Assembly (NCBI GenBank): GCA_964370825.1
Contig: CAYJKY010000055.1
Span: forward strand, 1-17,102
Source of the DNA: CAYJBH01 sp964370825
GTDB taxonomy: Bacteria; Bacillota; Clostridia; Oscillospirales; Ruminococcaceae
Direction of reading: 5' to 3'
DNA length: 17,102 nucleotides
In this document: positions 7,417 to 15,533 of the stretch, in pieces
How positions within the stretch are numbered: the first letter of the stretch is position 1
Layout of the letters: each line of letters opens with the position of its first letter
The notes under the pieces: generated by a model
Seen by the model: only the letters and a program-made list of their open reading frames with translations
What the model was told of the DNA's origin: nothing
Databases searched by the model: none
Position numbers and translations under genes: made by a program

Positions 7417-9450
7417 CTATAAAAGTTTTTCTCTTAAAGCTTTCCCATCTGTAGTGACAAACAGAGGTATAATCTCTAACGGTGTATCACAGTTTACCCA
7501 CTGCCCGCCGGCATATTCTCTGCCGCTCTGAACTTCTATCCAAGACTTCCCATTAGGAAGGTACACATCCATACTTGTCTGACCTGCCTTTGTAACCGGC
7601 GAGACCAATATTTCATCTCCAAACATAAACTGCTCATTTATATCCCATACCTTTTCATCTTTTGGGAATGCATAATAAAGCGGTCGGATAATTGGCGTTC
7701 CATCCTCATGAGATTTGTTCATAAGTGCCCTTGTATAGTCTCTAAGATTATTTCTTACCTCTATGTAGTGCTTCATTATCTGATAATTATCCTCGCCGTA
7801 TGACCAGATTTCGTTGTCGGCGCCGCTGGAACATCTACCGCCTCCCACATCACTCATGGGTGGTTTGACGGGCTGTCTTACTCCGTGTAAACGCATGACG
7901 GGACAAAATGTTCCATACTGAAACCAACGTATTAATAGCTCCTTGAAGGCGGAATCGTTTATGTTTCCATCATGAAAGCCACCAATGTCGGTTGTCCACC
8001 ACGGAATACCGGACATGGCCATTTGCAGTCCGCAAACTATCTGGATTTTGAAGGATTCCCATGTTGAAGCGATGTCGCCGGACCAGACAAGAGCACCATA
8101 TTTTTGACTCCCTGCCCAGGCACAGCGCACCAAGTTAACCGCATTCTCACCTTCGGATTTTAAACCTTCAAAAAATGTTTTTGTGTAATACACCGGGTAC
8201 TCATTCCCGACCTCTGCCGCCGAACCCTTATGGTATCTGTAGTTTTCAAAGTCGTAGCTCGAAAACTCCGGTTCGGCAACGTCTAACCAGAAATCTGTAA
8301 TTCCGTATGAAATATAGTTTTTCTTTATCTTTTCCCACATGTATTTTGATGCATCGGGATTTGTTACGTCGGTAAAGGAGGTGGGGTCTATCATGAGCAT
8401 GTTTACCTTTACGCCGTTTTCCGAACGTATCAGATACCCCTTGTCCTTCATCTCTTTATAGTTTTCTGAATGAATTGAAACGGTCGGCCATATCGAAACC
8501 ATCACCTTAGTTCCCATATCGGTGAGTTCCTCTACCATCGCCTTAGGATCTGGCCAGTAGGTAGAGTCAAATGCCCAAGTACCCTCTAAAGTCCAGTGGA
8601 AAAAGTCGATAACAATTACATCAAGCGGTACTCCACGTCTATGATATTCACGTGCTACACTTAACAATTCCTCTTGGGTCTGGTATCTCAGCTTACACTG
8701 CCAAAAACCCAAACCATGCTCCGGCATTACAGGTGGCTTGCCGGTAACATTCATGTAGTTTTGAAGAATTTCGGACGGAGAATCACCCACTGATATCCAA
8801 AAATCCATCTGTTTTGTGCAGCTCGCCTCCCATTCGGTGATGTTTTTGGCAAATGTTGCTCTACCTACCGATGGATTATTCCAGAAAAAACCATAGTTTA
8901 AATTGGAATACATAAAGGGAATTGTGGCCTGCGAATTCCTCTGTGCAAGCTCTAAAGAGCTACCTTTTAGATCATATATTCCGTTCTGATACTGCCCCAT
9001 ACCATAAATTTTCTCGTGAGGGTTAGAGTCGAACTTCATGCTTGCATAAAAATTGCTTCCGGATATTCCCTTGAGTTGCCTTGAAGGAATGTTTAAAATG
9101 GTGTGCATAAAACTTTGATATTCTGCAAGAAGCACCTCATCTTTCAAATTTTTTATTATAAGTTTGCCTTCTTCATTTAGCACCACCTTTATCTTTCCGT
9201 TGACAAGGGTAGCACCGTCTGATACAACCTTGTCCTCAGCATTAGCCTTTTGCTCCGAAGAAATTTCTTCGTTTTTTGCAAGCATTATCTTAGGTATAAT
9301 CTCATCCTGTTTGATCAATGCCCAGTCTTCGTCGGTAAAATCGTTGAGTTTTGTTACCCTGATTCGGACACTGTTTTCTCCATACGCCTCGATAAGTACC
9401 TTCTCGCCATCATACATTCTTAAAAGCTTGTTGTTTTCTATGGATATCAC
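7417..9450 (-). CDS. GH31 alpha-glycosidase, alpha-xylosidase-like
   Basis: A 677-residue intracellular GH31 enzyme: no signal peptide, GTG start at 9450 with an AGGGGGG ribosome site 8 nt away. An N-terminal beta-sandwich domain (about 1-235) precedes the (beta/alpha)8 barrel, which opens with HGLGFWQCKLRYQ (245-257). The nucleophile is D390 in FWLDVAEPEF and the likely acid/base is D459 in WSGDIAST. GIPWWTTDIGGF and RLHGVRQP further mark the family. The WLD-x-xEPE form of the nucleophile motif resembles xyloglucan-type alpha-xylosidases more than YicI's KTDFGE, so removal of non-reducing alpha-xylose (or alpha-glucose) from imported oligosaccharides is likely. It is the first gene of the operon and sits behind its own promoter and the 46-bp element shared with the importer. 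Confidence 0.92.
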   Translation of the reverse strand: MISIENNKLLRMYDGEKVLIEAYGENSVRIRVTKLNDFTDEDWALIKQDEIIPKIMLAKNEEISSEQKANAEDKVVSDGATLVNGKIKVVLNEEGKLIIKNLKDEVLLAEYQSFMHTILNIPSRQLKGISGSNFYASMKFDSNPHEKIYGMGQYQNGIYDLKGSSLELAQRNSQATIPFMYSNLNYGFFWNNPSVGRATFAKNITEWEASCTKQMDFWISVGDSPSEILQNYMNVTGKPPVMPEHGLGFWQCKLRYQTQEELLSVAREYHRRGVPLDVIVIDFFHWTLEGTWAFDSTYWPDPKAMVEELTDMGTKVMVSIWPTVSIHSENYKEMKDKGYLIRSENGVKVNMLMIDPTSFTDVTNPDASKYMWEKIKKNYISYGITDFWLDVAEPEFSSYDFENYRYHKGSAAEVGNEYPVYYTKTFFEGLKSEGENAVNLVRCAWAGSQKYGALVWSGDIASTWESFKIQIVCGLQMAMSGIPWWTTDIGGFHDGNINDSAFKELLIRWFQYGTFCPVMRLHGVRQPVKPPMSDVGGGRCSSGADNEIWSYGEDNYQIMKHYIEVRNNLRDYTRALMNKSHEDGTPIIRPLYYAFPKDEKVWDINEQFMFGDEILVSPVTKAGQTSMDVYLPNGKSWIEVQSGREYAGGQWVNCDTPLEIIPLFVTTDGKALREKLL

Positions 9451-9484
9451 CGCTATTACCCCCCTAACGTAAATTATATTGTTA

Positions 9485-9525
9485 ATTATAATTTACAGTA
9501 TATTTCCACATATATATAGTGTGAA
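9485..9525 (-). promoter_or_regulatory. Promoter region of the GH31 operon
   Basis: On the minus strand TTCACA (9520-9525) and TATACT (9497-9502) are 17 bp apart. Further -10-like hexamers are TAAATT (9490-9495) and TATAAT (9485-9490). An inverted repeat with 8-bp arms AAATTATA/TATAATTT (9471-9494) covers the probable start region. The -35 lies inside the conserved 46-bp element, as expected for an activator that contacts RNA polymerase. Which -10 is used is uncertain. Confidence 0.5.
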
Positions 9526-9561
9526 AATTATGATATTTGGTGTGTTAATTTTGACTTTTTT
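9516..9561 (+). promoter_or_regulatory. 46-bp shared regulatory element, copy 1 (upstream of GH31)
   Basis: These 46 bp match the reverse complement of 13085-13130 at 40 of 46 positions without gaps, including a 15-bp identical core (TTATGATATTTGGTG, 9528-9542). GTGTGAAAAT at one end and ATTTTGAC at the other form imperfect inverted half-sites. The element ends 65 nt before the GH31 start codon. It is the most likely binding site of the neighbouring AraC-type response regulator. Confidence 0.75.
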
Positions 9562-9647
9562 TGTTTTTATATAACAATACATTGAAAACAAGCTGTGATA
9601 CAAGTAGAAGGGCGGGGAAGTAGACTGTAAAATGCATCTAAATTATG

Positions 9648-11222
9648 TCAATCGAAGGTCGTGATTATCTTACGATAATCGTTTGCCGACATATTCATGG
9701 TATTCTTAAATATCTTATTAAAATACCTGAAATTGGTGTAGCCAACCTCTAAGGCGATTTCGTGTATTTTCATGTTGGTGTTTTTTAGCAATCTTTTTGC
9801 CTCGCCCATTCTTTTTTCGGTTAACAGCTGGGTAAAGTTTTTTCCGGTCTGCTCTTTTATAAGCCGACTGATGTAGGAGGAGTTTCTACCGAGGGCTATT
9901 CCTGCCTCCATTAAACCGATATTATTGCCGTAGTTTAAGTTTATGTAATCATTTATGCTTTTTATAAGTGAATTAGCTTTTTCTTTTTTTGCCTCCTTTA
10001 CGGCTTTGCAGATGGAACGTATCCATTTCCTTACATTTTCGGCTTCCTGCTGCACTTTGCTCTCCTCCAAACCTAATAAATCAGGTTCCTTGATTTGATC
10101 TAAAAAGGTGTAGTTGGTATCGTAAATCATAAATCTTAGATTTGCGATAATCAATGCAAGCGTATTGGTATACTGCTTTGTACTTTTATTTTGTAGGCCG
10201 GACAGTATCAATTCGAGGCTGTTAAGCGCATCGGTGCTGTCGGCTCGCCGTATCGCCGAAATTATATCCTGTATATGTAAATCAATTTGATATAGATTGG
10301 AGTTATCGTGTAGCATATCATTATAAAAAAGCAGATTTTCGCTTTCGCTGTGAAAAAGCGTATTAAGGCATTCAGAGGTGTGCTTTCTGAGAATAGAAAG
10401 TTTTTGGATGTCCGTCTCCACCTCGCTGATTCCAACATTAACGCCTGTAAAATAATTTTTATTCACGTCGTAACATAGAGATTTAAATTCTTTTAGTAGC
10501 TTTTCGGCATCAACAAAATCATTATCCTCTTTAACCTCCCATACATAAAAAACAATGTTTCCAAATGAAAATGTAATACTGTTATCGAAACGCCTGATTA
10601 AATAATCTTCAATATACTTTGTGCAAAAGTGTTCGCTTTTCAACCGGTTATCATCGATGGAACCGTTGCTTTGAATTGCAATTAATCTAAATTTAGTAAG
10701 CTCGATACCGAAATACGAAAACCCTGTATCTATGTTTTGGTTTGGTGAAATGTTAAACAGATAATTTTCAAATATTTTTTTAATGGCTGATGCGGAGTTA
10801 GTATCAAAGTAATCCTTAAAGGTCTTATATAGTTGATTGCTTTTATTATGTGCACTTAGTTTATCAACACTTTTCTTAATTGCGGTGATAAGGGTTTTAT
10901 CATCTATCGGTTTTAGCAGATATGTAAAAACTTCGCTGTTGATAGAGCTTTTAACATATTCATAATCGAAATAGCCTGTAAGGAGTATAACCGGTTTAAA
11001 GTCATATTTCTCATGCACATGTTCTAAAAGCTCAAGCCCCGATCTTTGCGGCATCTTTATGTCGGTAACAATAACGTCGGGGTTATTGTTTTCTAAAATT
11101 TCAATCGCCTCATCTACGTTATGTGCCTTATAAATGTCGGAGACACTTAAATCGGAATTTCCGACTATAGAGATGATTTTTTCTAAAATGATCTTCTCGT
11201 CGTCAACTATTAGTAGCTTCAT
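9648..11222 (-). CDS. YesN-like response regulator, receiver plus AraC-type DNA-binding domain
   Basis: A 524-residue regulator. The receiver domain (1-120) has the acidic pair D7/D8, phosphoacceptor D54 in VIVTDIKMP, T82 in LLTGY and K104 in YLLKPID. A long central region (about 130-410) has no motif I recognise; such linkers are usual in the YesN group and may mediate dimerisation or sensing. The C-terminal AraC domain (about 420-522) has two helix-turn-helices: GLMEAGIALGRNSSYISRLIKE, then IHEIALEVGYTNFRYFNKIFK with the family-typical VGY-x-N-x-x-YF-x-x-x-FK signature. The start ATG overlaps the kinase stop by 4 nt (ATGA), so the pair is translationally coupled. It probably activates the two operons carrying the 46-bp element on either side of it. 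Confidence 0.93.
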   Translation of the reverse strand: MKLLIVDDEKIILEKIISIVGNSDLSVSDIYKAHNVDEAIEILENNNPDVIVTDIKMPQRSGLELLEHVHEKYDFKPVILLTGYFDYEYVKSSINSEVFTYLLKPIDDKTLITAIKKSVDKLSAHNKSNQLYKTFKDYFDTNSASAIKKIFENYLFNISPNQNIDTGFSYFGIELTKFRLIAIQSNGSIDDNRLKSEHFCTKYIEDYLIRRFDNSITFSFGNIVFYVWEVKEDNDFVDAEKLLKEFKSLCYDVNKNYFTGVNVGISEVETDIQKLSILRKHTSECLNTLFHSESENLLFYNDMLHDNSNLYQIDLHIQDIISAIRRADSTDALNSLELILSGLQNKSTKQYTNTLALIIANLRFMIYDTNYTFLDQIKEPDLLGLEESKVQQEAENVRKWIRSICKAVKEAKKEKANSLIKSINDYINLNYGNNIGLMEAGIALGRNSSYISRLIKEQTGKNFTQLLTEKRMGEAKRLLKNTNMKIHEIALEVGYTNFRYFNKIFKNTMNMSANDYRKIITTFD

Positions 11223-13000
11223 TCGTTTTCATCTCCTAACATTTTCGGAATTCTGATTTTTATATGGGTGCCTGATTTTTCAGATTTTAATATTATCATG
11301 CCGTAATCGTCGCCGTACAATAATTTTAGTCTACTTTGAACATTGATTAAACCTATGCTTTGCTTGTAATCCTCTGTGATTTTTGACTTATCGAGTGTAT
11401 TGTTGACCACCTCACATATATTTTCCGGAATACCCTCACCGTTATCCTTTATCTCAAATATTAGGCAGTCATCCTCTTCATGCCCCGTTAAAGCGACCAT
11501 TCCGGTTCTTTTTAGGTCTGCAATTCCGTGAACAATGCTGTTTTCAAGTAATGGCTGTATAATAAGTTTGGGCATTTGATAGCCATACATAGAGGAAGGC
11601 ACCTCGTTTAAAAATATCAATCTATCTTGATACCGCATCTTTTGTATAAACATGTACTGCTCAATAAGCTCTATTGTTCCTTTGACAGTTGTTATTTCCT
11701 TGCCTTTGATAGAAATTCGCATTATACTTCCTAATGCGGTAACTGTTTTTTGTGTATCTTCCTTTCGATTTAATTCAATTAAGCTGTAGATACAGTCTAA
11801 GGTGTTATATAAAAAATGTGGATTTATTTGAGCCTGTAATGTTTTAAGTTCGGCATTGCTCAGTGCCAGTTCGTTGTTTTTAAGCGCCATTTCATTTGAG
11901 TGAATGGTGTTTATTAGGTTATTTATTCTTAGCAACATTTCGTTATAAACTAAGGATAGCTCCTTAAATTCGTCGTTGCTGTCGACATGAATAAGCACAT
12001 CTTCTCCGATGTTATTTGTCTGATTAATTTTGTGAATAAAATGTTTAAACTGCCTTGATATGGAGTTAGAGATGATTATTATTGTAATAAGGATAACGAT
12101 GAAAATGATGGTGAAAAATAACAGCTGAGTCCTAAAGGCTTCGGTTGCACTTTGGTAAAGAGTATTTTCATTTGTGATGCCCATTATGTCCCACAAACCG
12201 TAACCGGAGTTGTGGGTGATAACCCTGTATTTGTTGCTGCCTATATCGAAGTAATTATCCACCGGAGCAATACTGTTAATATTCTGTTCGGGGATAGGTG
12301 AATTATTAAAGATAACAGTGTCGCCATCTCGAACAATTAAATAGGTTAAATCCTGCTCGTCAGAAGTGTTAATGTTCTGATCTAAAAATGATATGCTGAA
12401 ATCCACAAGTATCGTCCCCAACTTTTCATCTGTCAAAGGATCTAAAATCGCACGAGAGATGGTTACCACGTTTTCATTTAGCTTTTCGTATGTTAAAACA
12501 ATATCTCCGACATATGAGTCTGTAGTGGGCTCTATGTGGTTTATCCTATCATAAAAATCGTCTGAGGTCACCCTTCCGTCCATCCTCCACAGATGATATT
12601 CACCATCCAGGCTCTTAACACAAATTGCCAGCACATTTTTATCATTGTTGATGATAAGGTCGTACATATATGTTAATAAATCAAGGTTTATTGCATCCTT
12701 TTCCTGCGGAGTAAGTATCGTACTATCGATTAATATTTTTTCCTGAAAGTCTTCGTTAAAAATCAGGTTGTCTGTTTCTTGGTGTATCTGAGCCAGATAT
12801 GTATCAATGAGCAAGCTGTGTTGCTTTAGATTGATATCTGCCTGATTGTAGGTGTACTCAATCATTATTTGATATGAGGCAAGGTATGATATTAACATAA
12901 AGACAAAAAAGCTTCCCACAATTGTAGGAATCAATGTAATTAAAAGCTTTGCCCTAATTGTTTCCTGTTTTTTGTATATTCTTTTGACAAATTTAATCAT
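11219..13000 (-). CDS. YesM-like membrane sensor histidine kinase
   Basis: A 593-residue sensor. A transmembrane helix at about 19-42 and another at about 292-312 bracket an extracellular sensing domain of roughly 250 residues (dCache-like by size and position). A HAMP-like linker follows (313-362), then a coiled region (365-388). The kinase core is the His_kinase type: phosphoacceptor H395 in QINPHFLYNTLDCI, an N-box at QPLLENSIVHG (482-492), the ATP-binding DNGEGIP (519-525) and a G-box near SIGLINVQSRL (548-558). YesM/YesN pairs generally sense extracellular carbohydrates and control nearby importers and glycosidases, which matches this setting. It is transcribed divergently from the sugar-binding protein gene. 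Confidence 0.93.
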   Translation of the reverse strand: MIKFVKRIYKKQETIRAKLLITLIPTIVGSFFVFMLISYLASYQIMIEYTYNQADINLKQHSLLIDTYLAQIHQETDNLIFNEDFQEKILIDSTILTPQEKDAINLDLLTYMYDLIINNDKNVLAICVKSLDGEYHLWRMDGRVTSDDFYDRINHIEPTTDSYVGDIVLTYEKLNENVVTISRAILDPLTDEKLGTILVDFSISFLDQNINTSDEQDLTYLIVRDGDTVIFNNSPIPEQNINSIAPVDNYFDIGSNKYRVITHNSGYGLWDIMGITNENTLYQSATEAFRTQLLFFTIIFIVILITIIIISNSISRQFKHFIHKINQTNNIGEDVLIHVDSNDEFKELSLVYNEMLLRINNLINTIHSNEMALKNNELALSNAELKTLQAQINPHFLYNTLDCIYSLIELNRKEDTQKTVTALGSIMRISIKGKEITTVKGTIELIEQYMFIQKMRYQDRLIFLNEVPSSMYGYQMPKLIIQPLLENSIVHGIADLKRTGMVALTGHEEDDCLIFEIKDNGEGIPENICEVVNNTLDKSKITEDYKQSIGLINVQSRLKLLYGDDYGMIILKSEKSGTHIKIRIPKMLGDENE

Positions 13001-13038
13001 TAGGTGACACTCAAACGTATATTGTTTATTATGAAATT

Positions 13039-13067
13039 AGTATAACATGTTTTAACTTTTAAATCAA
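13039..13067 (-). promoter_or_regulatory. Promoter of the kinase/response-regulator operon
   Basis: On the minus strand TTGATT (13062-13067), a 17-bp spacer and TATACT (13039-13044) form a good promoter about 40 nt before the kinase start. A second possible promoter, TTGACT with TAATAT (13067-13072) 17 bp on, starts within the 46-bp element. That one could couple kinase expression to the regulator, but it is less certain. Confidence 0.55.
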
Positions 13068-13084
13068 TATTATATGTTTGATAC

Positions 13085-13130
13085 AAAAAAGTCAAAATAA
13101 GTGCACCAAATATCATAAATTTGACACTAT
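13085..13130 (-). promoter_or_regulatory. 46-bp shared regulatory element, copy 2 (upstream of the importer operon)
   Basis: Read on the minus strand this is 40/46 identical to 9516-9561; the six mismatches are three in a row near the middle plus three singles. Relative to its downstream gene it has the same orientation as copy 1 and ends 69 nt before the start codon of the binding-protein gene. It lies between the divergent kinase and importer promoters and may act on both. Confidence 0.75.
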
Positions 13131-13156
13131 GACATTGTAGAAAAATGATGTAAAAT
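13121..13156 (+). promoter_or_regulatory. Promoter region of the sugar importer operon
   Basis: ATGACA (13129-13134) and TAAAAT (13151-13156) are 16 bp apart, with a perfect TTGACA just upstream (13121-13126) inside the conserved element. From the element's edge to TAAAAT is 20 bp, exactly the distance from copy 1 to TAAATT at GH31. The suboptimal spacing of TTGACA to a good -10 suggests an activator-dependent promoter. Confidence 0.5.
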
Positions 13157-13199
13157 ACAGATAAAGGATTCACACATTTATTAAACGGAGGATTTATTT

Positions 13200-14534
13200 A
13201 TGTTGAAGCGAAAAATTTTAGCAACTTTATTTGCCGCTGTGATACTGTGCGTAACAATTACGTCCTGTGCACCGGCTACAACAGAGAGTGAGGTCGATGC
13301 GCCTGATGCCGGTGATACCGGAACCGAAGCACCGGCAGACACAGGCGACACTGACGAAGACGCAGAACTTGAGATCTGGGTTTATGGTTGGGAAAAGGCA
13401 AGTGCTGACAAGGTTGCTGAGGATGCAATTACATACGGTGAGGACAATGGTCTCAATATTACGGTTACACCTGTAGCGGTTGATTCCTACTCAACAAAAA
13501 TTCAGGCAACTTTAGCGGGCGGCACCAATCCGGACCTTGCATTTGTTGATGCCGGAGTTCAGAGTGTACAGCTTGCATCAAAGGATAAACTACTTATCCT
13601 GAACGACTACGGTGTAGAGGAATACAAAGATAAATTTTACGATTCCGTTTGGAATACAATGGTTTATCAGGACGAAGTTCACGGTCTGAGGATTACCTCA
13701 AACAACTTAGCACTGTTCTACAACAAGGAGTTGTTTGATAATGCAGGCCTTGACTACCCGACAGCAGATTGGACTTGGGACGACCTGAGAGCGGCCGCAA
13801 GCGAGCTGACCGATCTTGATGCAAATGTATATGGTTTAGACCTTCCCATTTACACCGATGCAGGCGGTTACTGCTGGACATGGATGCCCTTCTTGTGGCA
13901 AGCCGGTGCCGACTTCTTAAATGAGGATAGAACTGAAGCTGTATTTAACAGTGCCGAGGGCGTAAAGGCTTTAGAGTTCTGGAAGACTATGGCATACGAA
14001 GATCAGAGCGTTCCGCTACAGGCAGCAGCAACAGGTGTTGACAGGTTTACATCCGGCGGTGTTGCAATGTCCATAAACGGTCCTTGGATGTTGAACCCCT
14101 ACGTAGCAGATCCTGAGTTTAAGGATAACTTTGGTATCGTTCCGATGCCGGCAGACGTAGAAGAGGCTACAGTAGTTGGTGGTGAAGGCGTTGTTATTTT
14201 TAACAGCACTGAGTACCCGCAGGAAGCTTACGACTACTTAGTACACTTAACCGTTTCTGACTTTGCACAAACTTTCTGGGAAAATTGGATTACAATTCCT
14301 CCGCAACCTGAGTTTAAAGACTTCTATGCCGATAACTCAGAGTTTGGTGAGTATATCCAGGTGTTCTCCGATCAGATGGCTGATTCGAAAACAAGACCTT
14401 TCACTCCTACATGGCCACAAATCGAGGACACAATGGGTGTTGACCTACAGTCCTACATGTTCGATCAGAACGACGATGCACAGGCTACACTTGACAAAGC
14501 TGCAGAAAATGTAAATAAGCTTTTAGTAGAATAA
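13200..14534 (+). CDS. ABC sugar-binding lipoprotein (family 1, CUT1)
   Basis: A 444-residue extracellular solute-binding protein. The N-terminus is a lipoprotein signal with the lipobox I-T-S-C23, followed by an acidic, Ala/Asp/Thr-rich linker (about 24-58) that holds the protein off the membrane. The mature domain then shows features of family 1 sugar-binding proteins: EIWVYGW strand 1, ATLAGGTNPDLAFVDAG (94-110), LALFYNKELFDNAGLDYP (158-175), WTWDDL and SINGPWML (about 290-297). GGAGG stands 8 nt before the ATG. It delivers an oligosaccharide to the two permeases encoded next. It is divergent from the sensor kinase and could also present the ligand to it. The sugar cannot be read from sequence; the neighbouring GH31 suggests an alpha-linked xylo- or gluco-oligosaccharide. 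Confidence 0.92.
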   Translation: MLKRKILATLFAAVILCVTITSCAPATTESEVDAPDAGDTGTEAPADTGDTDEDAELEIWVYGWEKASADKVAEDAITYGEDNGLNITVTPVAVDSYSTKIQATLAGGTNPDLAFVDAGVQSVQLASKDKLLILNDYGVEEYKDKFYDSVWNTMVYQDEVHGLRITSNNLALFYNKELFDNAGLDYPTADWTWDDLRAAASELTDLDANVYGLDLPIYTDAGGYCWTWMPFLWQAGADFLNEDRTEAVFNSAEGVKALEFWKTMAYEDQSVPLQAAATGVDRFTSGGVAMSINGPWMLNPYVADPEFKDNFGIVPMPADVEEATVVGGEGVVIFNSTEYPQEAYDYLVHLTVSDFAQTFWENWITIPPQPEFKDFYADNSEFGEYIQVFSDQMADSKTRPFTPTWPQIEDTMGVDLQSYMFDQNDDAQATLDKAAENVNKLLVE

Positions 14535-14538
14535 TATA

Positions 14539-14599
14539 GTGTTTTCTGTAAGGCGGCTTTATTGCAATAAAGTCGCCTTACATTTTATAAAGAAAACAC
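14539..14599 (+). terminator. Large hairpin between binding-protein and permease genes, likely partial terminator or mRNA stabiliser
   Basis: Positions 14547-14582 are two 18-nt complementary arms (TGTAAGGCGGCTTTATTG and its partner) with a single G-U pair. An outer 9-bp arm GTGTTTTCT/AGAAAACAC (14539-14547 and 14591-14599) encloses the whole structure with a 3' bulge. No U-tract directly follows. Such intercistronic hairpins usually keep binding-protein mRNA far more abundant than permease mRNA. Confidence 0.75.
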
Positions 14600-14619
14600 C
14601 GGTTTAGAAGGAGAATTAT

Positions 14620-15519
14620 ATGGCTTCAGTTAAAGCTAAGGGTCATTTCGGTAAGATACAAAAGCGTAGAAACTTTTGGGGTTATGCGTTTATATTGCCG
14701 AATTTTCTTGGTTTTTTTACCTTTACCCTAATCCCGATTTTAATGGCATTGGTATTTAGTTTTACAAACTATGATGTAATATCTACAATGGAGTTTGTCG
14801 GAATAGAAAACTACGTGAATTTATTTTCGGATGAGCAGTTTATCGTTGCATTGAGAAATACTTTATACTATGCATTACTAGTTGTTCCGGCAGGTGTGGT
14901 ATTGGCATTGCTTTTGGCGCTGCTGATGAATCGAAAAATTAGAGGAATTGCCGTATTTAGAACCTTTATTTTTATTCCTGTTATCACCTCGATGGTTGCA
15001 GTGTCATTGGTTTGGAGTATGTTGTACGATACTAATGCCGGACTGCTTAACATAATGCTTGAAGCTTTAGGGCTTCCCACAGTAGGTTGGTTGACCGACC
15101 CAAGCATGGCGATGATATCGATAGCCATAATGTCAGTTTGGAAAGGACTCGGATATAATATGACCATCTTCCTTGCTGCGTTGCAAGGAGTTCCGAAAGA
15201 TTTATATGAAGCAGCCACAATCGATGGTGCGGGAGGTGTAAAACAGTTCTTATACATTACCATACCGATGATAGGGCCAACTTCATATTTTGTAATACTG
15301 ATGTCGTTAATCGGCTCATTTCAGGCTTTTGACCAGATTCAAATCATGACTGATGGTGGACCTATTAACTCCACAAAAACGATAGCAATGTATCTGTACC
15401 AGTATGGCTTTGATTATTACCAGATGGGCTATGCCTGTGCCGCAGCTTATGTTTTGTTTGTATTGGTGTTTGCCGTTTCGGTTATACAAAACCGTGGATC
15501 GCGCAAGTGGATGGATTGA
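14620..15519 (+). CDS. CUT1 sugar ABC transporter permease, MalF/UgpA-like
   Basis: A 299-residue membrane protein with six predicted helices, the first at about 24-46. The ATPase-contacting EAA loop reads YEAATIDGAGGVKQFLYITIP (about 196-216), which keeps the conserved EAA and G of the family. AAGGAG lies 7 nt before the ATG. It forms a heterodimer with the permease encoded next. It is the second gene of the importer operon, separated from the binding-protein gene by the hairpin above. No ATP-binding subunit is encoded in the window, so a shared MsmK-type ATPase encoded elsewhere is expected. Confidence 0.93.
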   Translation: MASVKAKGHFGKIQKRRNFWGYAFILPNFLGFFTFTLIPILMALVFSFTNYDVISTMEFVGIENYVNLFSDEQFIVALRNTLYYALLVVPAGVVLALLLALLMNRKIRGIAVFRTFIFIPVITSMVAVSLVWSMLYDTNAGLLNIMLEALGLPTVGWLTDPSMAMISIAIMSVWKGLGYNMTIFLAALQGVPKDLYEAATIDGAGGVKQFLYITIPMIGPTSYFVILMSLIGSFQAFDQIQIMTDGGPINSTKTIAMYLYQYGFDYYQMGYACAAAYVLFVLVFAVSVIQNRGSRKWMD

Positions 15520-15533
15520 TAGGAGGTTTTGAT

